From Nonomuraea thailandensis (GTDB lineage: Bacteria > Actinomycetota > Actinomycetes > Streptosporangiales > Streptosporangiaceae): a stretch of 64,000 bases of DNA. This document shows positions 1-8,120 of the stretch, one piece after another (positions within the stretch are counted from its first letter, which is position 1; each line of letters starts with the position of its first letter). The notes under the pieces were generated by a model, which saw only the letters and a list, made by a program, of their open reading frames with translations, was not told the DNA's origin and made no database searches. The position numbers were made by a program, and so were the translations under genes. The stretch covers positions 1,116,001 through 1,180,000 of the forward strand of contig NZ_JAMZEB010000002.1 in assembly GCF_024172165.1 (NCBI RefSeq). The letters run 5' to 3'.

Positions 1-26
1 TGACCCTCCTCCGGCCCGGGCGGAGG

Positions 27-141
27 TGGTCGGCCGTTCCCGGGCGGGTGCCGGGCGAAGGCGGCAGCGGTGGTCAGCCGTCCACGGGCAGGCGGCGGGC
101 GAAGGCGGCAGCGGTGGTCAGCCGTCCACGGGCAGGCGGCG
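27..141. repeat. 44-bp tandem repeat spanning the stop codon of the MFS gene
   Basis: Two near-identical copies start at 71 and 115, and a more diverged copy starts at 27; the starts are exactly 44 bp apart. The minus-strand MFS gene terminates inside the copy at 115 (TGA at 118-120), and the same TGA recurs 44 bp further on at 74-76. The degenerate third copy has lost it. Because 44 is not a multiple of 3, the copies lie in different reading frames. Local slippage or duplication at the 3' end of the gene is the simplest origin. Confidence 0.85.
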
Positions 142-1296
142 GGCGGCCACGCCGGCCCACCCCAGCCCGAGCGCCGTGATCATGAGCACCCCCGCCGCCC
201 CCGTCCCGGCCGCCACCAGCCCCGCCGCCCCCGGCAGGAGGAGCTGCCCCGTGCGGTTGCCGACCAGGCGGAGCGACATCGCGCGCCCGCGCAGCCCGGG
301 CGGCGCCGACTCCGCCAGCCACGACATGGTCATCGGCTGCCCCACCCCCAGCCCGAACCCGAGGACGACCAGCACCGGCACCAGCAGCCACAGCGGCATC
401 GGCAGGGGAGTGACGAGCATGGCCGCCGCCGCCGCGACCGTGCCGGCGACCAGCAGCCTGCGCCGCCCCAGCGCCCGCGACAGCCGGCCGAGGAAGAAGC
501 GCGACACCATGGAGGCCAGGCCGCGGACGGTCAGCAGCAGGCCGATCGTGCCCGCGGTGAGCCCGTGCTCGGTGCCGAGCGCCGGCAGGTAGACGAGCGT
601 GATGTCCACGGCCGCCAGCACGACGCAGCTGGTGACCAGGGCGTGCGCGAGCCCGGGCCGGCGCAGCAGGGAACGCATGCCGCCGGCCGCCTCCCGATCC
701 CCGGCCTCCGGGCGGGGGCTGCGGGGCAGCGGCACCGAAAGCGCGACGAGCAGCACGGCCAGGCCGCACGACCACAGGAAGATCTGCCCGGTGTCGGGGA
801 TCGCCCGGTCGCCGCCGAACGCGGAGATCAGCACCGGGCCGGCCGCCTGGCCCAGCGACGCCGCGAACGTGTAGCGGCCGAACGCGGTGTCGTGGCCGCC
901 GCGCCCGGTGGTGTTGGCCACCAGCGCCTGCTGGGCGATCACGCAGCCGAGGTGCCCCGTGCCGAGCAGGATCCCTGCCGCGATCAGGCCGGGCACCGTG
1001 TCGCCGAACGCCAGGAACGCGGCCCCGGCCGCGGTGAGCGTGAGCGCCCCCGCCACGGCCATGCGCCGCTCGCCGTACCGGTCGGCGGCGTGCCCGGCGG
1101 GCAGGGCCAGCAGCAGCGGGGCGAGGGCGAAGCTCGCGCCGAGCACGCCCAGCCACGCCGCGGGCACGTCCAGCTCGATCGCCCGGTACGACATCGTGGG
1201 CCGCAGCACGAACGTCACGATCTGCGTGGTGGCCGAGTGGGCCAGCAGCACCGCCATCGCGTAACGCCGGTTCCCCTTGGCTGCTGACTCGCCCAT
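118..1296 (-). CDS. MFS transporter, 12-TM drug/metabolite exporter type
   Basis: A 392-residue integral membrane protein of the major facilitator superfamily, probably a proton-driven exporter of small molecules; the substrate cannot be read from sequence. Alternating hydrophobic helices run throughout. The loop after TM2 carries the MFS motif-A-like run GHAADRYGERRM, and a second copy of that type, FFLGRLSRALGRRR, marks the start of the C-terminal half. I chose the ATG at 1294-1296 because the frame upstream enters the preceding DUF2264 gene. That gene ends at 1332, leaving a 35-bp gap, so the two are probably co-transcribed. The C-terminus ends in a 44-bp tandem repeat that supplies its stop codon. 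Confidence 0.85.
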   Translation of the reverse strand: MGESAAKGNRRYAMAVLLAHSATTQIVTFVLRPTMSYRAIELDVPAAWLGVLGASFALAPLLLALPAGHAADRYGERRMAVAGALTLTAAGAAFLAFGDTVPGLIAAGILLGTGHLGCVIAQQALVANTTGRGGHDTAFGRYTFAASLGQAAGPVLISAFGGDRAIPDTGQIFLWSCGLAVLLVALSVPLPRSPRPEAGDREAAGGMRSLLRRPGLAHALVTSCVVLAAVDITLVYLPALGTEHGLTAGTIGLLLTVRGLASMVSRFFLGRLSRALGRRRLLVAGTVAAAAAMLVTPLPMPLWLLVPVLVVLGFGLGVGQPMTMSWLAESAPPGLRGRAMSLRLVGNRTGQLLLPGAAGLVAAGTGAAGVLMITALGLGWAGVAARRLPVDG

Positions 1297-1331
1297 TTGA
1301 TCCCGTCTTGCCCGGAAGTGCTCGTTATAAC

Positions 1332-3122
1332 TTACAACAGGCGAAGATCGGGGAGATCGTCGATCGTGCCGTCCGGCCAGGTGATCTTCCAGTCGTCGAA
1401 CACCGGCGGTTGCCCGCCGTCGCCGACCAGGAGCGCGGCGGCGTACCAGCGGCCGGGCTCCGCCTCGCCGGGCGTCGCGCACCACGGGGCCAGCGTGCGC
1501 TCGCCCAGCGGGGTGGCCGCCACCTCCGTGCCCGACTCGCCCAGCCCCGGGCCTCCGGCCACCCGCGTGGCGGCACCGCCCTCGGGCGCCGGCCAGCCTC
1601 CCACCCGCAGCCTGCCCGCCTGCCCGGTCAGGCGGGCCAGCCGCACCTCCCACGCCCCGCGCACGACCGAGACGACCTCCACCTCCGGCCCGTGCCGCAT
1701 CGGCGCGCCCGCCCTGGAGTAACCGTGATCGGGGCCCGGCCCCTGCTCGCCCCAGTGCGCCCGCCAGCGCGACGACCCGACCAGCGTGCCGGACGCCAGC
1801 ACGCGCACGGGACCGGCGGTGAATCCGGTCCTGTGGCTGGCGCGCCCCTCCTCGTCCAGCACCACCACGGACTGGTCCAGCGGGTCGCCCGGCAGCGGGA
1901 ACGTGGCCGTCGAGTAGCCGAGCCGCGCGTACAGCGGCGCGTCGGCCAGGTCGGAGCCCGGGCGCGAGTGGTCGGTGCCGTGGTTGACCACGCGGACGAC
2001 GCCGTCCGCCCGGGTGCCGCTGACCAGCCAGCCGGGGGCCCGCACGACGCGCGTGAAGTCACCCCGCTCCACCGGCAGCGGCTCCTCCACGGCCGTCCAC
2101 ACCGGATGATCGGCCGGCAAGGACAGCCCGAACAGCCCCTTCGCCGCCCAGTACGGCGAGCCGGGCCCGGAGTAGTCCTGCGCGATCGCCCGGTGGGGCC
2201 CGTGCCACCCGAGCGTGAGTATCCCGTCCTCGTCGGGCGCGCCGTGCTCGGCGAAGTGCCGCACGATGCCGGAGGCGGCCCGCCGTAGCAGCCCGGGCGA
2301 GCCGACCCCGGCCCTGGCGCCCACCCAGAACGGCGTGGCGGCGGCGAAGCGGTAGGCCAGGCTGCGGCCCTGGATCAGCGGCGAGCCGTCGCCGCCGACC
2401 AGGTGCACGGCGTCGTCCAGGAACCGTTCGAGGCGAGCCAGGTGACGCGGGTCCGGCGCGCGGCCCGCCATCTCGCTCCAGAGCAGCGGGTAGAAGTGCA
2501 AGGCCCAGCCGGCGTAGTGGTCGTAGGCACGCTCGGCGCCGTCGGCGTACCAGCCGTCCTCGCGTTCGAAGCTCTCCGCCAGGGCCAGCCCGGCGTCGAT
2601 GTCCTCCTGCGCGTGCGGCCCGCCGACCGAGGCCAGGAACTGCTCCACCACGATCTGGAACCACACCCAGTTGATCGGCGGGTACGCGGAGCCGACCGCG
2701 GGAGCCAGGTAGTCGACCACCTGCTCCCGCACCCGCGGCGGCAACCGGTCCCACAACCACGGCCTGGTCAGGTGCAGGACCAGCGCGATGGAGGCGGCCT
2801 CCACCTTGGCCTGCCCGTGCTCGTCCAGCCGGACCCAGCGGTCGGGGTGGTGCGGGTCGGTACCGGCGCCCAGGCCCCGCGCGTACCACTCCATCAGGCC
2901 CAGCGGGTCGCGCCCGCCCTCGCCCGCGACCCGGAACCCGGCCGCTAGGAACGTGCGCGCGAAGCCCTCCAGCGCGTCCACGTCGGGGCCGTAGCCGCCG
3001 GGCGCGCCGGGGAAGCTCACGCGCGCGTGGGAGGGGGAGGCGTGGCGGCGGGCCGACAGGAGCAGGCGGTCGGCCAGATCGGCCCAGTGCTCCCTGGTCC
3101 AGCCCGTGTAGGGGGAGATCAT
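1332..3122 (-). CDS. DUF2264 domain-containing protein
   Basis: A 596-residue protein matching the DUF2264 family over its whole length, recognised by the N-terminal 'Y.GW.REHW' opening, the alpha/alpha-barrel-like part with repeated Trp/Tyr-rich segments (GWYADGAERAYDHYAGWALH), and a C-terminal beta-rich part. The fold resembles glycoside-processing (alpha/alpha)6 enzymes such as heparinase II/III relatives, but the activity is not established. There is no signal peptide, so it should be cytoplasmic. I prefer the ATG at 3120-3122, preceded by GGCGGG, over an upstream start at 3185 because family members begin at this point. It leads directly into the MFS gene, which suggests a sugar-acid or oligosaccharide connection, but this is inference. 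Confidence 0.8.
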   Translation of the reverse strand: MISPYTGWTREHWADLADRLLLSARRHASPSHARVSFPGAPGGYGPDVDALEGFARTFLAAGFRVAGEGGRDPLGLMEWYARGLGAGTDPHHPDRWVRLDEHGQAKVEAASIALVLHLTRPWLWDRLPPRVREQVVDYLAPAVGSAYPPINWVWFQIVVEQFLASVGGPHAQEDIDAGLALAESFEREDGWYADGAERAYDHYAGWALHFYPLLWSEMAGRAPDPRHLARLERFLDDAVHLVGGDGSPLIQGRSLAYRFAAATPFWVGARAGVGSPGLLRRAASGIVRHFAEHGAPDEDGILTLGWHGPHRAIAQDYSGPGSPYWAAKGLFGLSLPADHPVWTAVEEPLPVERGDFTRVVRAPGWLVSGTRADGVVRVVNHGTDHSRPGSDLADAPLYARLGYSTATFPLPGDPLDQSVVVLDEEGRASHRTGFTAGPVRVLASGTLVGSSRWRAHWGEQGPGPDHGYSRAGAPMRHGPEVEVVSVVRGAWEVRLARLTGQAGRLRVGGWPAPEGGAATRVAGGPGLGESGTEVAATPLGERTLAPWCATPGEAEPGRWYAAALLVGDGGQPPVFDDWKITWPDGTIDDLPDLRLL

Positions 3123-3288
3123 CCCGCCACGGAAACACGCCGCGGCCACATCCCACAAGACGGCGACCGCGCAGCGCGGACACACTCGTCCACCTCGCGG
3201 GTGAGCACCACCTGGCCACCGGGGGCTCGCCCGCTACCGGCGTGCCCGCGCATGCTTGGCCCCAAAGCCGGAACCTGGGGGCGGAGTC

Positions 3289-4002
3289 ATGGATGCGGTG
3301 ACGGCCGCGGGTCTGGGGGCCGTCGGGGGAGCGGTCATCGACAGCAGGCCGTACGAACCCCGCCCGGCGAGGACCCGCCGGGACCTCACCCTGTGGCAGC
3401 GCCACTGGACCTCGCTCCTCGGCCTGCCGCCCCCGGCGCCGGGACCGCCGCGCGAGCGCAGGCCGTGGACGCTGTCGGTCGGCCGGGTGCTGCTCCCGCT
3501 GGCGGTGACGGGGACGGCGATCGCCTTCGGCATGGTCGTGATCCGCCCGATCGCGGGTCCGGGCCCGACCGACGTCGGAAACCCCGGCGGGACGTTCACG
3601 GCGGACCCGGGCGGCCCGGACACCGCACGCCCGGGCATGACGACGCCCGCGGCCGGCTCCGCCCTCTTCGACGAGGTGGTCGCCCTGCCGCTTCCCGCAG
3701 GCGCGGACGAGCCGGGCCCATGGCGGCTCACGCGGGCGGGCGTCGCCGCCGCCGCCCTGGACGACGCGGACTTCGTCCTCACCCGCGACGCGATCTACGT
3801 GGCCGAGAACCGCGCCTTCGTCGTCACCTCACGCGAGCGGTGCCTCTCGCCCGCCAGAGGCGGCACCGTGGCCGGCGGACGGGTCAGGCCGCACCAGCGG
3901 CTGTGCATCCTGACCCGTGCCTCCGACCTCGCGTACGTCGTCTTCGACGAGCCAGCGGGCGGTGAGGTGAACGCCGCGATCACTGTCCGGGCCGCCGGCT
4001 AG
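3289..4002 (+). CDS. Hypothetical single-pass membrane protein
   Basis: A 237-residue protein I do not recognise. The Gly/Ala-rich N-terminus is followed by a basic stretch, one transmembrane segment at about residues 66-85 (LLPLAVTGTAIAFGMVVI), a Pro/Gly/Thr-rich linker and a folded C-terminal domain of about 120 residues with two cysteines. The domain is probably extracytoplasmic by the positive-inside rule. The ATG at 3289 follows a GGGGGCGGAG ribosome site, so I reject the start 33 bp upstream. Its TAG and the stop of the convergent transporter share the palindrome CTAG, so the two genes overlap tail to tail by 3 bp. Confidence 0.65.
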   Translation: MDAVTAAGLGAVGGAVIDSRPYEPRPARTRRDLTLWQRHWTSLLGLPPPAPGPPRERRPWTLSVGRVLLPLAVTGTAIAFGMVVIRPIAGPGPTDVGNPGGTFTADPGGPDTARPGMTTPAAGSALFDEVVALPLPAGADEPGPWRLTRAGVAAAALDDADFVLTRDAIYVAENRAFVVTSRERCLSPARGGTVAGGRVRPHQRLCILTRASDLAYVVFDEPAGGEVNAAITVRAAG

Positions 4003-5477
4003 AACGTGACCAGCGGGTCCCCCACGAAGTCGGCGATGAAGTTGACGAAGAAGAACCCGAAGAACAGGAAGTTCAGCACCAGGATGACGTAGTGCCACGG
4101 ACGCGGGCGAGCGGGCCGCGGCAGCTTGCTGTTCAGGTACATCAGCAGGAACGGATAGATCAGCGCCCCCAGGTTCGACATGTTCGCCGACCATTCGACC
4201 AGCCCCACCGGCAGCGACTGGAAGATGACGATCGAGATGACGACGAGCAGCAGGAGCATGAACGGGTAGTAGAAGCGCCGCGGGTCGCCCTCGATCAGCC
4301 TGCGCAGCCGCGGGCTGGTGGCGTTGGCGGCGTCGGTCGTCACCCGCACCATGGCCTCGAAGATGCCGAGCTGCGTGGAGAACAGGATCAGCACCCCCAC
4401 CACGAGCGCGACGTAGAAGGCCACCTGCCCGTACTCGTCGCCGAGCGCGCTGGCCACGAACGTGGGCACGTTCGCCCGGGTGGGCCGCTCGCCCGACATC
4501 GCGACGGCCTGGGACATGAGGAGGGTGGGCAGCAGCATGCCGAGGATGGCGCCGACGAAGAACACGCCCCACATGTCCACCATGAGCAGCCGGTACCAGC
4601 GCCGCCACAGGCCGCGGTTGCGCTCGTCGTCGGGGAAGGTGACGCCGCTGGCGCGGATGGTGCTCCGCTCGCCGCGCAGCCCTGAGATGTAGCCGACGCG
4701 GTGGCCCATGCCGTAACCCTTGTCGCGGTAGTGGCCCATGACGTACCAGTTCAGGCCGGAGGCCAGCGCGGTGAAACCGGCCAGGCCGCCGAGCTGGGTG
4801 GCGGTGATCCCGGCGGGCGGGGCGGCCGGGGTGACGAAGCCGCGGATGCCCTCCCACCACTGGCTGAACGGCACCACGAGCAGGTCCACGGCCAGCAGGG
4901 CGAGCAGGATCGTGCCGACCATCACCCAGTTGGCCAGCTCCAGCGCGCGGCTGACGCGCCGGGCGGCGGCGGTGATGAGGAACACCAGCACCAGCAGGCC
5001 GATGGCCCAGAACCGCGGCTCGGCGGCGTCGGCGGCCGGGGGGACGCCGTGCACCAGCGCGTACACGCCCTGCCCGGCGGAGGCGGCCCAGCCTCCCGCG
5101 ATGAACGCGAAGATCACGATGAGGACCGACAGCGGCACCCACAACATCCACCCCGGCGGCACCCGCCCCCAGCCGACCACGGGCGTCTCGCCGGTCGCCA
5201 GGACGTAGCGGGAGCATTCGACGTTGTAGAACGTCTGCAGCAGCGCCGAGACCAGGATGACCCAGCCGACGCCGACGAATCCGTACTGCCCCACGTTGAG
5301 GGGGCCCAGCAGCCACTCGCCGCTGCCGATCGAGATGCCCAGGGCGATCAGGCTCGGACCGACGGCGTACTTGAACAGTTCCTTGGGGCCGATTCTGGAG
5401 ACCTTGAAGACCTCCTCCGGCGTGGGCAGGTCGGTGACTTCGAGATCGGGACGGCTGACTCCGAGTGGATGCGACAT
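3999..5477 (-). CDS. Nramp-related membrane transporter lacking canonical metal motifs
   Basis: A 492-residue protein with about eleven hydrophobic segments and the overall length and layout of the Nramp (Mn/Fe) family. In true Nramp proteins, TM1 has DPGN and TM6 has MPH, which bind the metal. Here the TM1 region reads GPSLIALGISIGSGEW and the TM6 region GFTALASGLNWYVMGHYR, so neither motif is present. I therefore annotate it as Nramp-fold with unknown substrate. The start is the ATG at 5475-5477, preceded by an excellent AGGAGG seven bases upstream. It lies between a lipoprotein gene on the same strand and a convergent membrane protein gene. Confidence 0.75.
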   Translation of the reverse strand: MSHPLGVSRPDLEVTDLPTPEEVFKVSRIGPKELFKYAVGPSLIALGISIGSGEWLLGPLNVGQYGFVGVGWVILVSALLQTFYNVECSRYVLATGETPVVGWGRVPPGWMLWVPLSVLIVIFAFIAGGWAASAGQGVYALVHGVPPAADAAEPRFWAIGLLVLVFLITAAARRVSRALELANWVMVGTILLALLAVDLLVVPFSQWWEGIRGFVTPAAPPAGITATQLGGLAGFTALASGLNWYVMGHYRDKGYGMGHRVGYISGLRGERSTIRASGVTFPDDERNRGLWRRWYRLLMVDMWGVFFVGAILGMLLPTLLMSQAVAMSGERPTRANVPTFVASALGDEYGQVAFYVALVVGVLILFSTQLGIFEAMVRVTTDAANATSPRLRRLIEGDPRRFYYPFMLLLLVVISIVIFQSLPVGLVEWSANMSNLGALIYPFLLMYLNSKLPRPARPRPWHYVILVLNFLFFGFFFVNFIADFVGDPLVTF

Positions 5478-5540
5478 GTCACTGCCTCCTGTGGCCCCCA
5501 GGGTGATCCCTAAGGGCGGAGGCATCAAGACCCAAAAGCG

Positions 5541-6014
5541 TCAGGCGTACTGGAGATCGGCCTTGACGATGAGCCCGTCACCGATCGTGAAGTCGTAGTG
5601 CGCCCGCCAGCCGCCGGATCCGCCGGGAGCCCAGTGGACGAGCAGCTTCTGCCCGTCCGCGCGCCGCTCGGCGACCGACAGGACCCGTAACGTCCCGCCG
5701 ATCACCTCGTCGCCCGCCCACCGCCTGATGGCGTCGTGCCCCTCGATGCTCCGGCTGACGTCGACGATCACGGCGTCCGGGGCGAAGGAGGCCACCAGGG
5801 CGTCGAGGTCGCCGGCGTTCACCGCGTCCACGTACGCCTGCCCCGCCCGGCCCACGCCGGCGACCGCGCCGGCGACCGCGCCGGAGGCCGTCGCGGCCGG
5901 CGGCGAGGGGGTGGGAGTGCCGGGCGCGGGCGGTGCGCCGCAGGCCGCAGCCAGGAGCGGGACGAGCGCGACGACGGCCGTTCGGCGTGAGTGCTTCCAC
6001 ATGGCCCCGATCAT
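5541..6014 (-). CDS. Lipoprotein with SnoaL/NTF2-like domain
   Basis: A 157-residue predicted lipoprotein. The basic n-region (WKHSRR), hydrophobic stretch and LAAAC lipobox are followed by a Pro/Thr/Ala-rich tether and then about 105 residues with the SnoaL/NTF2-like pattern (YVDAVNAGDLDALVASFAPDAVI ... GHDAIRRW). These cone-shaped domains bind small hydrophobic ligands or act as scaffolds; no catalytic residue can be assigned. Translation could also begin at the internal ATG at 6000-6002, which would give a tidier signal peptide, and no ribosome site decides between them. It is 63 bp upstream of the Nramp-related gene in the same direction and divergent from the gene at 6181. Confidence 0.7.
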   Translation of the reverse strand: MIGAMWKHSRRTAVVALVPLLAAACGAPPAPGTPTPSPPAATASGAVAGAVAGVGRAGQAYVDAVNAGDLDALVASFAPDAVIVDVSRSIEGHDAIRRWAGDEVIGGTLRVLSVAERRADGQKLLVHWAPGGSGGWRAHYDFTIGDGLIVKADLQYA

Positions 6015-6046
6015 GCGGCCAGGTCGCCGATCCCGTCCAAGAGCTG

Positions 6047-6070
6047 TGGTTATAACCAGCGGTTATAGCT
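6047..6070. promoter_or_regulatory. Candidate operator: TGGTTATAACCA palindrome plus half-site
   Basis: A perfect 12-bp palindrome (6047-6058) is followed directly by GGTTATAG at 6061-6068, repeating one half-site. It is AT-rich against a very GC-rich background and sits between the divergent lipoprotein and secreted-protein genes. The arrangement is what a dimeric winged-helix regulator such as MarR or PadR would use. No regulator gene is adjacent, so the partner is unknown. Confidence 0.45.
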
Positions 6071-6152
6071 ACTGAGCGTGACAATTCGACGGGATTTTCA
6101 GGGCGTGCCGTTACGCAGCGTTAGGAAAGCACTACGTACAGTCGAAATCGAT

Positions 6153-6166
6153 GTCACGACCGTGAC
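6153..6166. promoter_or_regulatory. Inverted repeat GTCACG-AC-CGTGAC before the secreted-protein gene
   Basis: Perfect 6-bp arms lie just upstream of the ribosome-binding site of the gene at 6181. This could be an operator overlapping the promoter or transcription start, or a small 5'-UTR hairpin. No sequence evidence separates these. Confidence 0.4.
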
Positions 6167-6180
6167 TACAGGGGGAGATC

Positions 6181-6615
6181 ATGAAAATTACGCTCATAGC
6201 GGCAGGTGGCGCGCTTGCCACTGCCGCCGCACTCGTCGTGCTGGCCACGCCGGCCACCGCCGTCCAGGCCGACTGCAACCTCTCGCTGGGCGACGCCACG
6301 CGCTCGCTGGGGATCGACGCCTGGGGCGTCTACGCAGGCAAGCGCGACGCCAAGGCGTGCGAGAGCGACCACGTGGCCCGCGACAAGCAGGAGTACGACA
6401 AGACGGAGTACAAGACGGAGTACGACAAGCGCGAGTACGACAAGTGGAGCCACGACAACGGCGCCTACTGGAACAACGCCAACTACTGGGGCGCCCAGGA
6501 CCACGACTCCGCCGCCTACTGGGCGCCGAGGCACTATGGCAACCACCGCTGGGGCTACGGCGACAACTGGGGCCAGAGTGACCAGGACTGGTCCGCCTCG
6601 CCTTACAGGTTCTGA
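6181..6615 (+). CDS. Small secreted Tyr/Trp-rich protein with EYDK repeats
   Basis: A 144-residue protein with a clear Sec signal peptide (cleavage expected near ATPATAVQA, residue 28-30). The mature part has two cysteines (32 and 60), a charged segment of repeated EYDK/EYKT units at residues 71-88, then a Trp/Tyr/Asn/Gly/His-rich tail with AYW, NYW, AYW spacing. I recognise no family. The composition suggests a secreted or wall-associated adhesive or structural protein, which is inference from composition only. AGGGGGAG precedes the ATG at good distance. It stands alone, divergent from the lipoprotein gene, and is followed by a hairpin. Confidence 0.75.
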   Translation: MKITLIAAGGALATAAALVVLATPATAVQADCNLSLGDATRSLGIDAWGVYAGKRDAKACESDHVARDKQEYDKTEYKTEYDKREYDKWSHDNGAYWNNANYWGAQDHDSAAYWAPRHYGNHRWGYGDNWGQSDQDWSASPYRF

Positions 6616-6656
6616 CCGGAGGCCGGTCCCGGCCGGCTCCGCGGCTTAACCCGGCA

Positions 6657-6689
6657 TGGTCCCGGGGCACCACGTGGCCCCGGGGCCTT
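6657..6689. terminator. Hairpin between convergent secreted-protein gene and glgC
   Basis: The sequence around 6659-6686 forms a long GC stem (CCCGGGGCAC pairing with GTGGCCCCGGG, one bulge). It lies between the ends of two convergent genes and is probably a bidirectional terminator. It has no clear T-tract, as is common in actinomycetes. Confidence 0.5.
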
Positions 6690-6726
6690 GTCATCTCCGC
6701 TGACGGCCCCTCGGAGGGGCCGACGC

Positions 6727-7962
6727 TCACCGATCGACGATCTCGTTCTTCCCGATCACCACGACCCCGCCCCTGGTCAGCGCGAACCGCGTGCGGTCGT
6801 AGTCGAGGTCGAACCCGATCCGTGCCCCGTCGGGGATCACCACGTTCTTGTCGATGATCGCCTTGCGCACGATCGCGCCCCGCCCGACCTTGACGTTCTC
6901 CATCAGCACGGAGTCCTCCACCAGCGAGTGCGAGTGGAGCACCACCTTGGGCGACAGGATCGACCTGATCGCCGTGCCGCCGGAGACGATCACGCCGGGG
7001 GACACCAGCGAGTCGATCGCGCGGCCCACCCGGTCGCCGTCGTTGTGCACGAACTTGGCCGGAGGCAGCGGGTCGTGCCCGGTGAAGATCGGCCACTTGT
7101 CGTTGTAGAGGTTGAAGATCGGGTGCGCCGAGATGAGGTCCATGTGGGCCTCGTAGTACGCGTCGAGGGTCCCCACGTCACGCCAGTAGCCGCGGTCGCG
7201 CTCGCTGGAGCCGGGCACGATGTTGTTGGCGAAGTCGTACACGTCGGCGCCGCCCGACTTGACCAGCATCGGGATGATGTTGCCGCCGAGGTCGTGCTTG
7301 CTGGTCGGGTCGAGCGCGTCCTCCCGCAGCGCGTCGATCATCGACTGCGTCTTGAACACGTAGTTGCCCATCGAGGCGAACACCTCGTCGGGCGAGTCGG
7401 CCAGCCCCACCGCGTCCTTGGGCTTCTCCCTGAAGGCCACGATCCGGCGGCCCTCGGGGTCGGTCTCGATGACGCCGAACTGGTCGGCCAGCGACAGCGG
7501 CTGCCTGATCGCCGCCACCGTCACGTCGGCGCCGGAGTCCTCGTGCTGCTCGACCATCTGCCGCGGATCCATGCGGTAGATGTGGTCGGCGCCGAACACG
7601 ATCACGTGCTCGGGCATCTCGTCGTAGATCAGGTTCAGGTTCTGGAACAGCGCGTCGGCGGAGCCGGAGAACCAGCGCGGCCCGAGCCGCTGCTGCGCGG
7701 GCACCGGCGTGACGTAGTTGCCCAGCATCGCCGACAGCCGCCAGGTCCGCGAGACATGCCGGTCGAGACTGTGGTTCTTGTACTGCGTCAGCACGACGAT
7801 CTTCAGGAAGCCGCCGTTGGCCAGGTTGGACAGCACGAAATCGATGAGCCGGTACATCCCGCCGAACGGCACCGCCGGTTTGGCTCGATCCGCCGTGAGC
7901 GGCATGAGCCTCTTGCCCTCTCCACCTGCCAGCACGACCGCAAGCACCCTCCGGGACCTCAT
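6727..7962 (-). CDS. glgC: Glucose-1-phosphate adenylyltransferase (ADP-glucose pyrophosphorylase)
   Basis: A 411-residue enzyme that makes ADP-glucose from ATP and glucose-1-phosphate, the donor for glycogen and maltose-1-phosphate synthesis. The N-terminal nucleotidyltransferase signature [14 protein letters not shown] is at residues 8-21, followed by [33 protein letters not shown] is the conserved product-site region, and the C-terminus is a left-handed beta-helix hexapeptide domain. Length fits the family. The start is the ATG at 7960-7962; an upstream extension lacks family similarity. It is divergent from glgA with 158 bp between them, the standard actinobacterial arrangement. Confidence 0.95.
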   Translation of the reverse strand: MRSRRVLAVVLAGGEGKRLMPLTADRAKPAVPFGGMYRLIDFVLSNLANGGFLKIVVLTQYKNHSLDRHVSRTWRLSAMLGNYVTPVPAQQRLGPRWFSGSADALFQNLNLIYDEMPEHVIVFGADHIYRMDPRQMVEQHEDSGADVTVAAIRQPLSLADQFGVIETDPEGRRIVAFREKPKDAVGLADSPDEVFASMGNYVFKTQSMIDALREDALDPTSKHDLGGNIIPMLVKSGGADVYDFANNIVPGSSERDRGYWRDVGTLDAYYEAHMDLISAHPIFNLYNDKWPIFTGHDPLPPAKFVHNDGDRVGRAIDSLVSPGVIVSGGTAIRSILSPKVVLHSHSLVEDSVLMENVKVGRGAIVRKAIIDKNVVIPDGARIGFDLDYDRTRFALTRGGVVVIGKNEIVDR

Positions 7963-8120
7963 GCCCAGGACGCTACCCTCAAATGGCCGATCTATCGACG
8001 AAACCCCGCACGGTGAGCTCCTTTCTTGTCCGGTTTTGGGGTTCAAAGTACGAACCGGGCTTGCCGACCTTGGGCTTGTCGATGTGTTTTTCTTGCCTGG
8101 ACCCCCCTTAAGGTCGTGTC
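7963..8120. promoter_or_regulatory. Divergent glgC-glgA control region
   Basis: This 158-bp gap must hold promoters for both glycogen genes. It contains one short inverted repeat, GGTTC-N7-GAACC (8040-8056), a possible operator. I cannot place -10 or -35 boxes with confidence. Confidence 0.4.
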
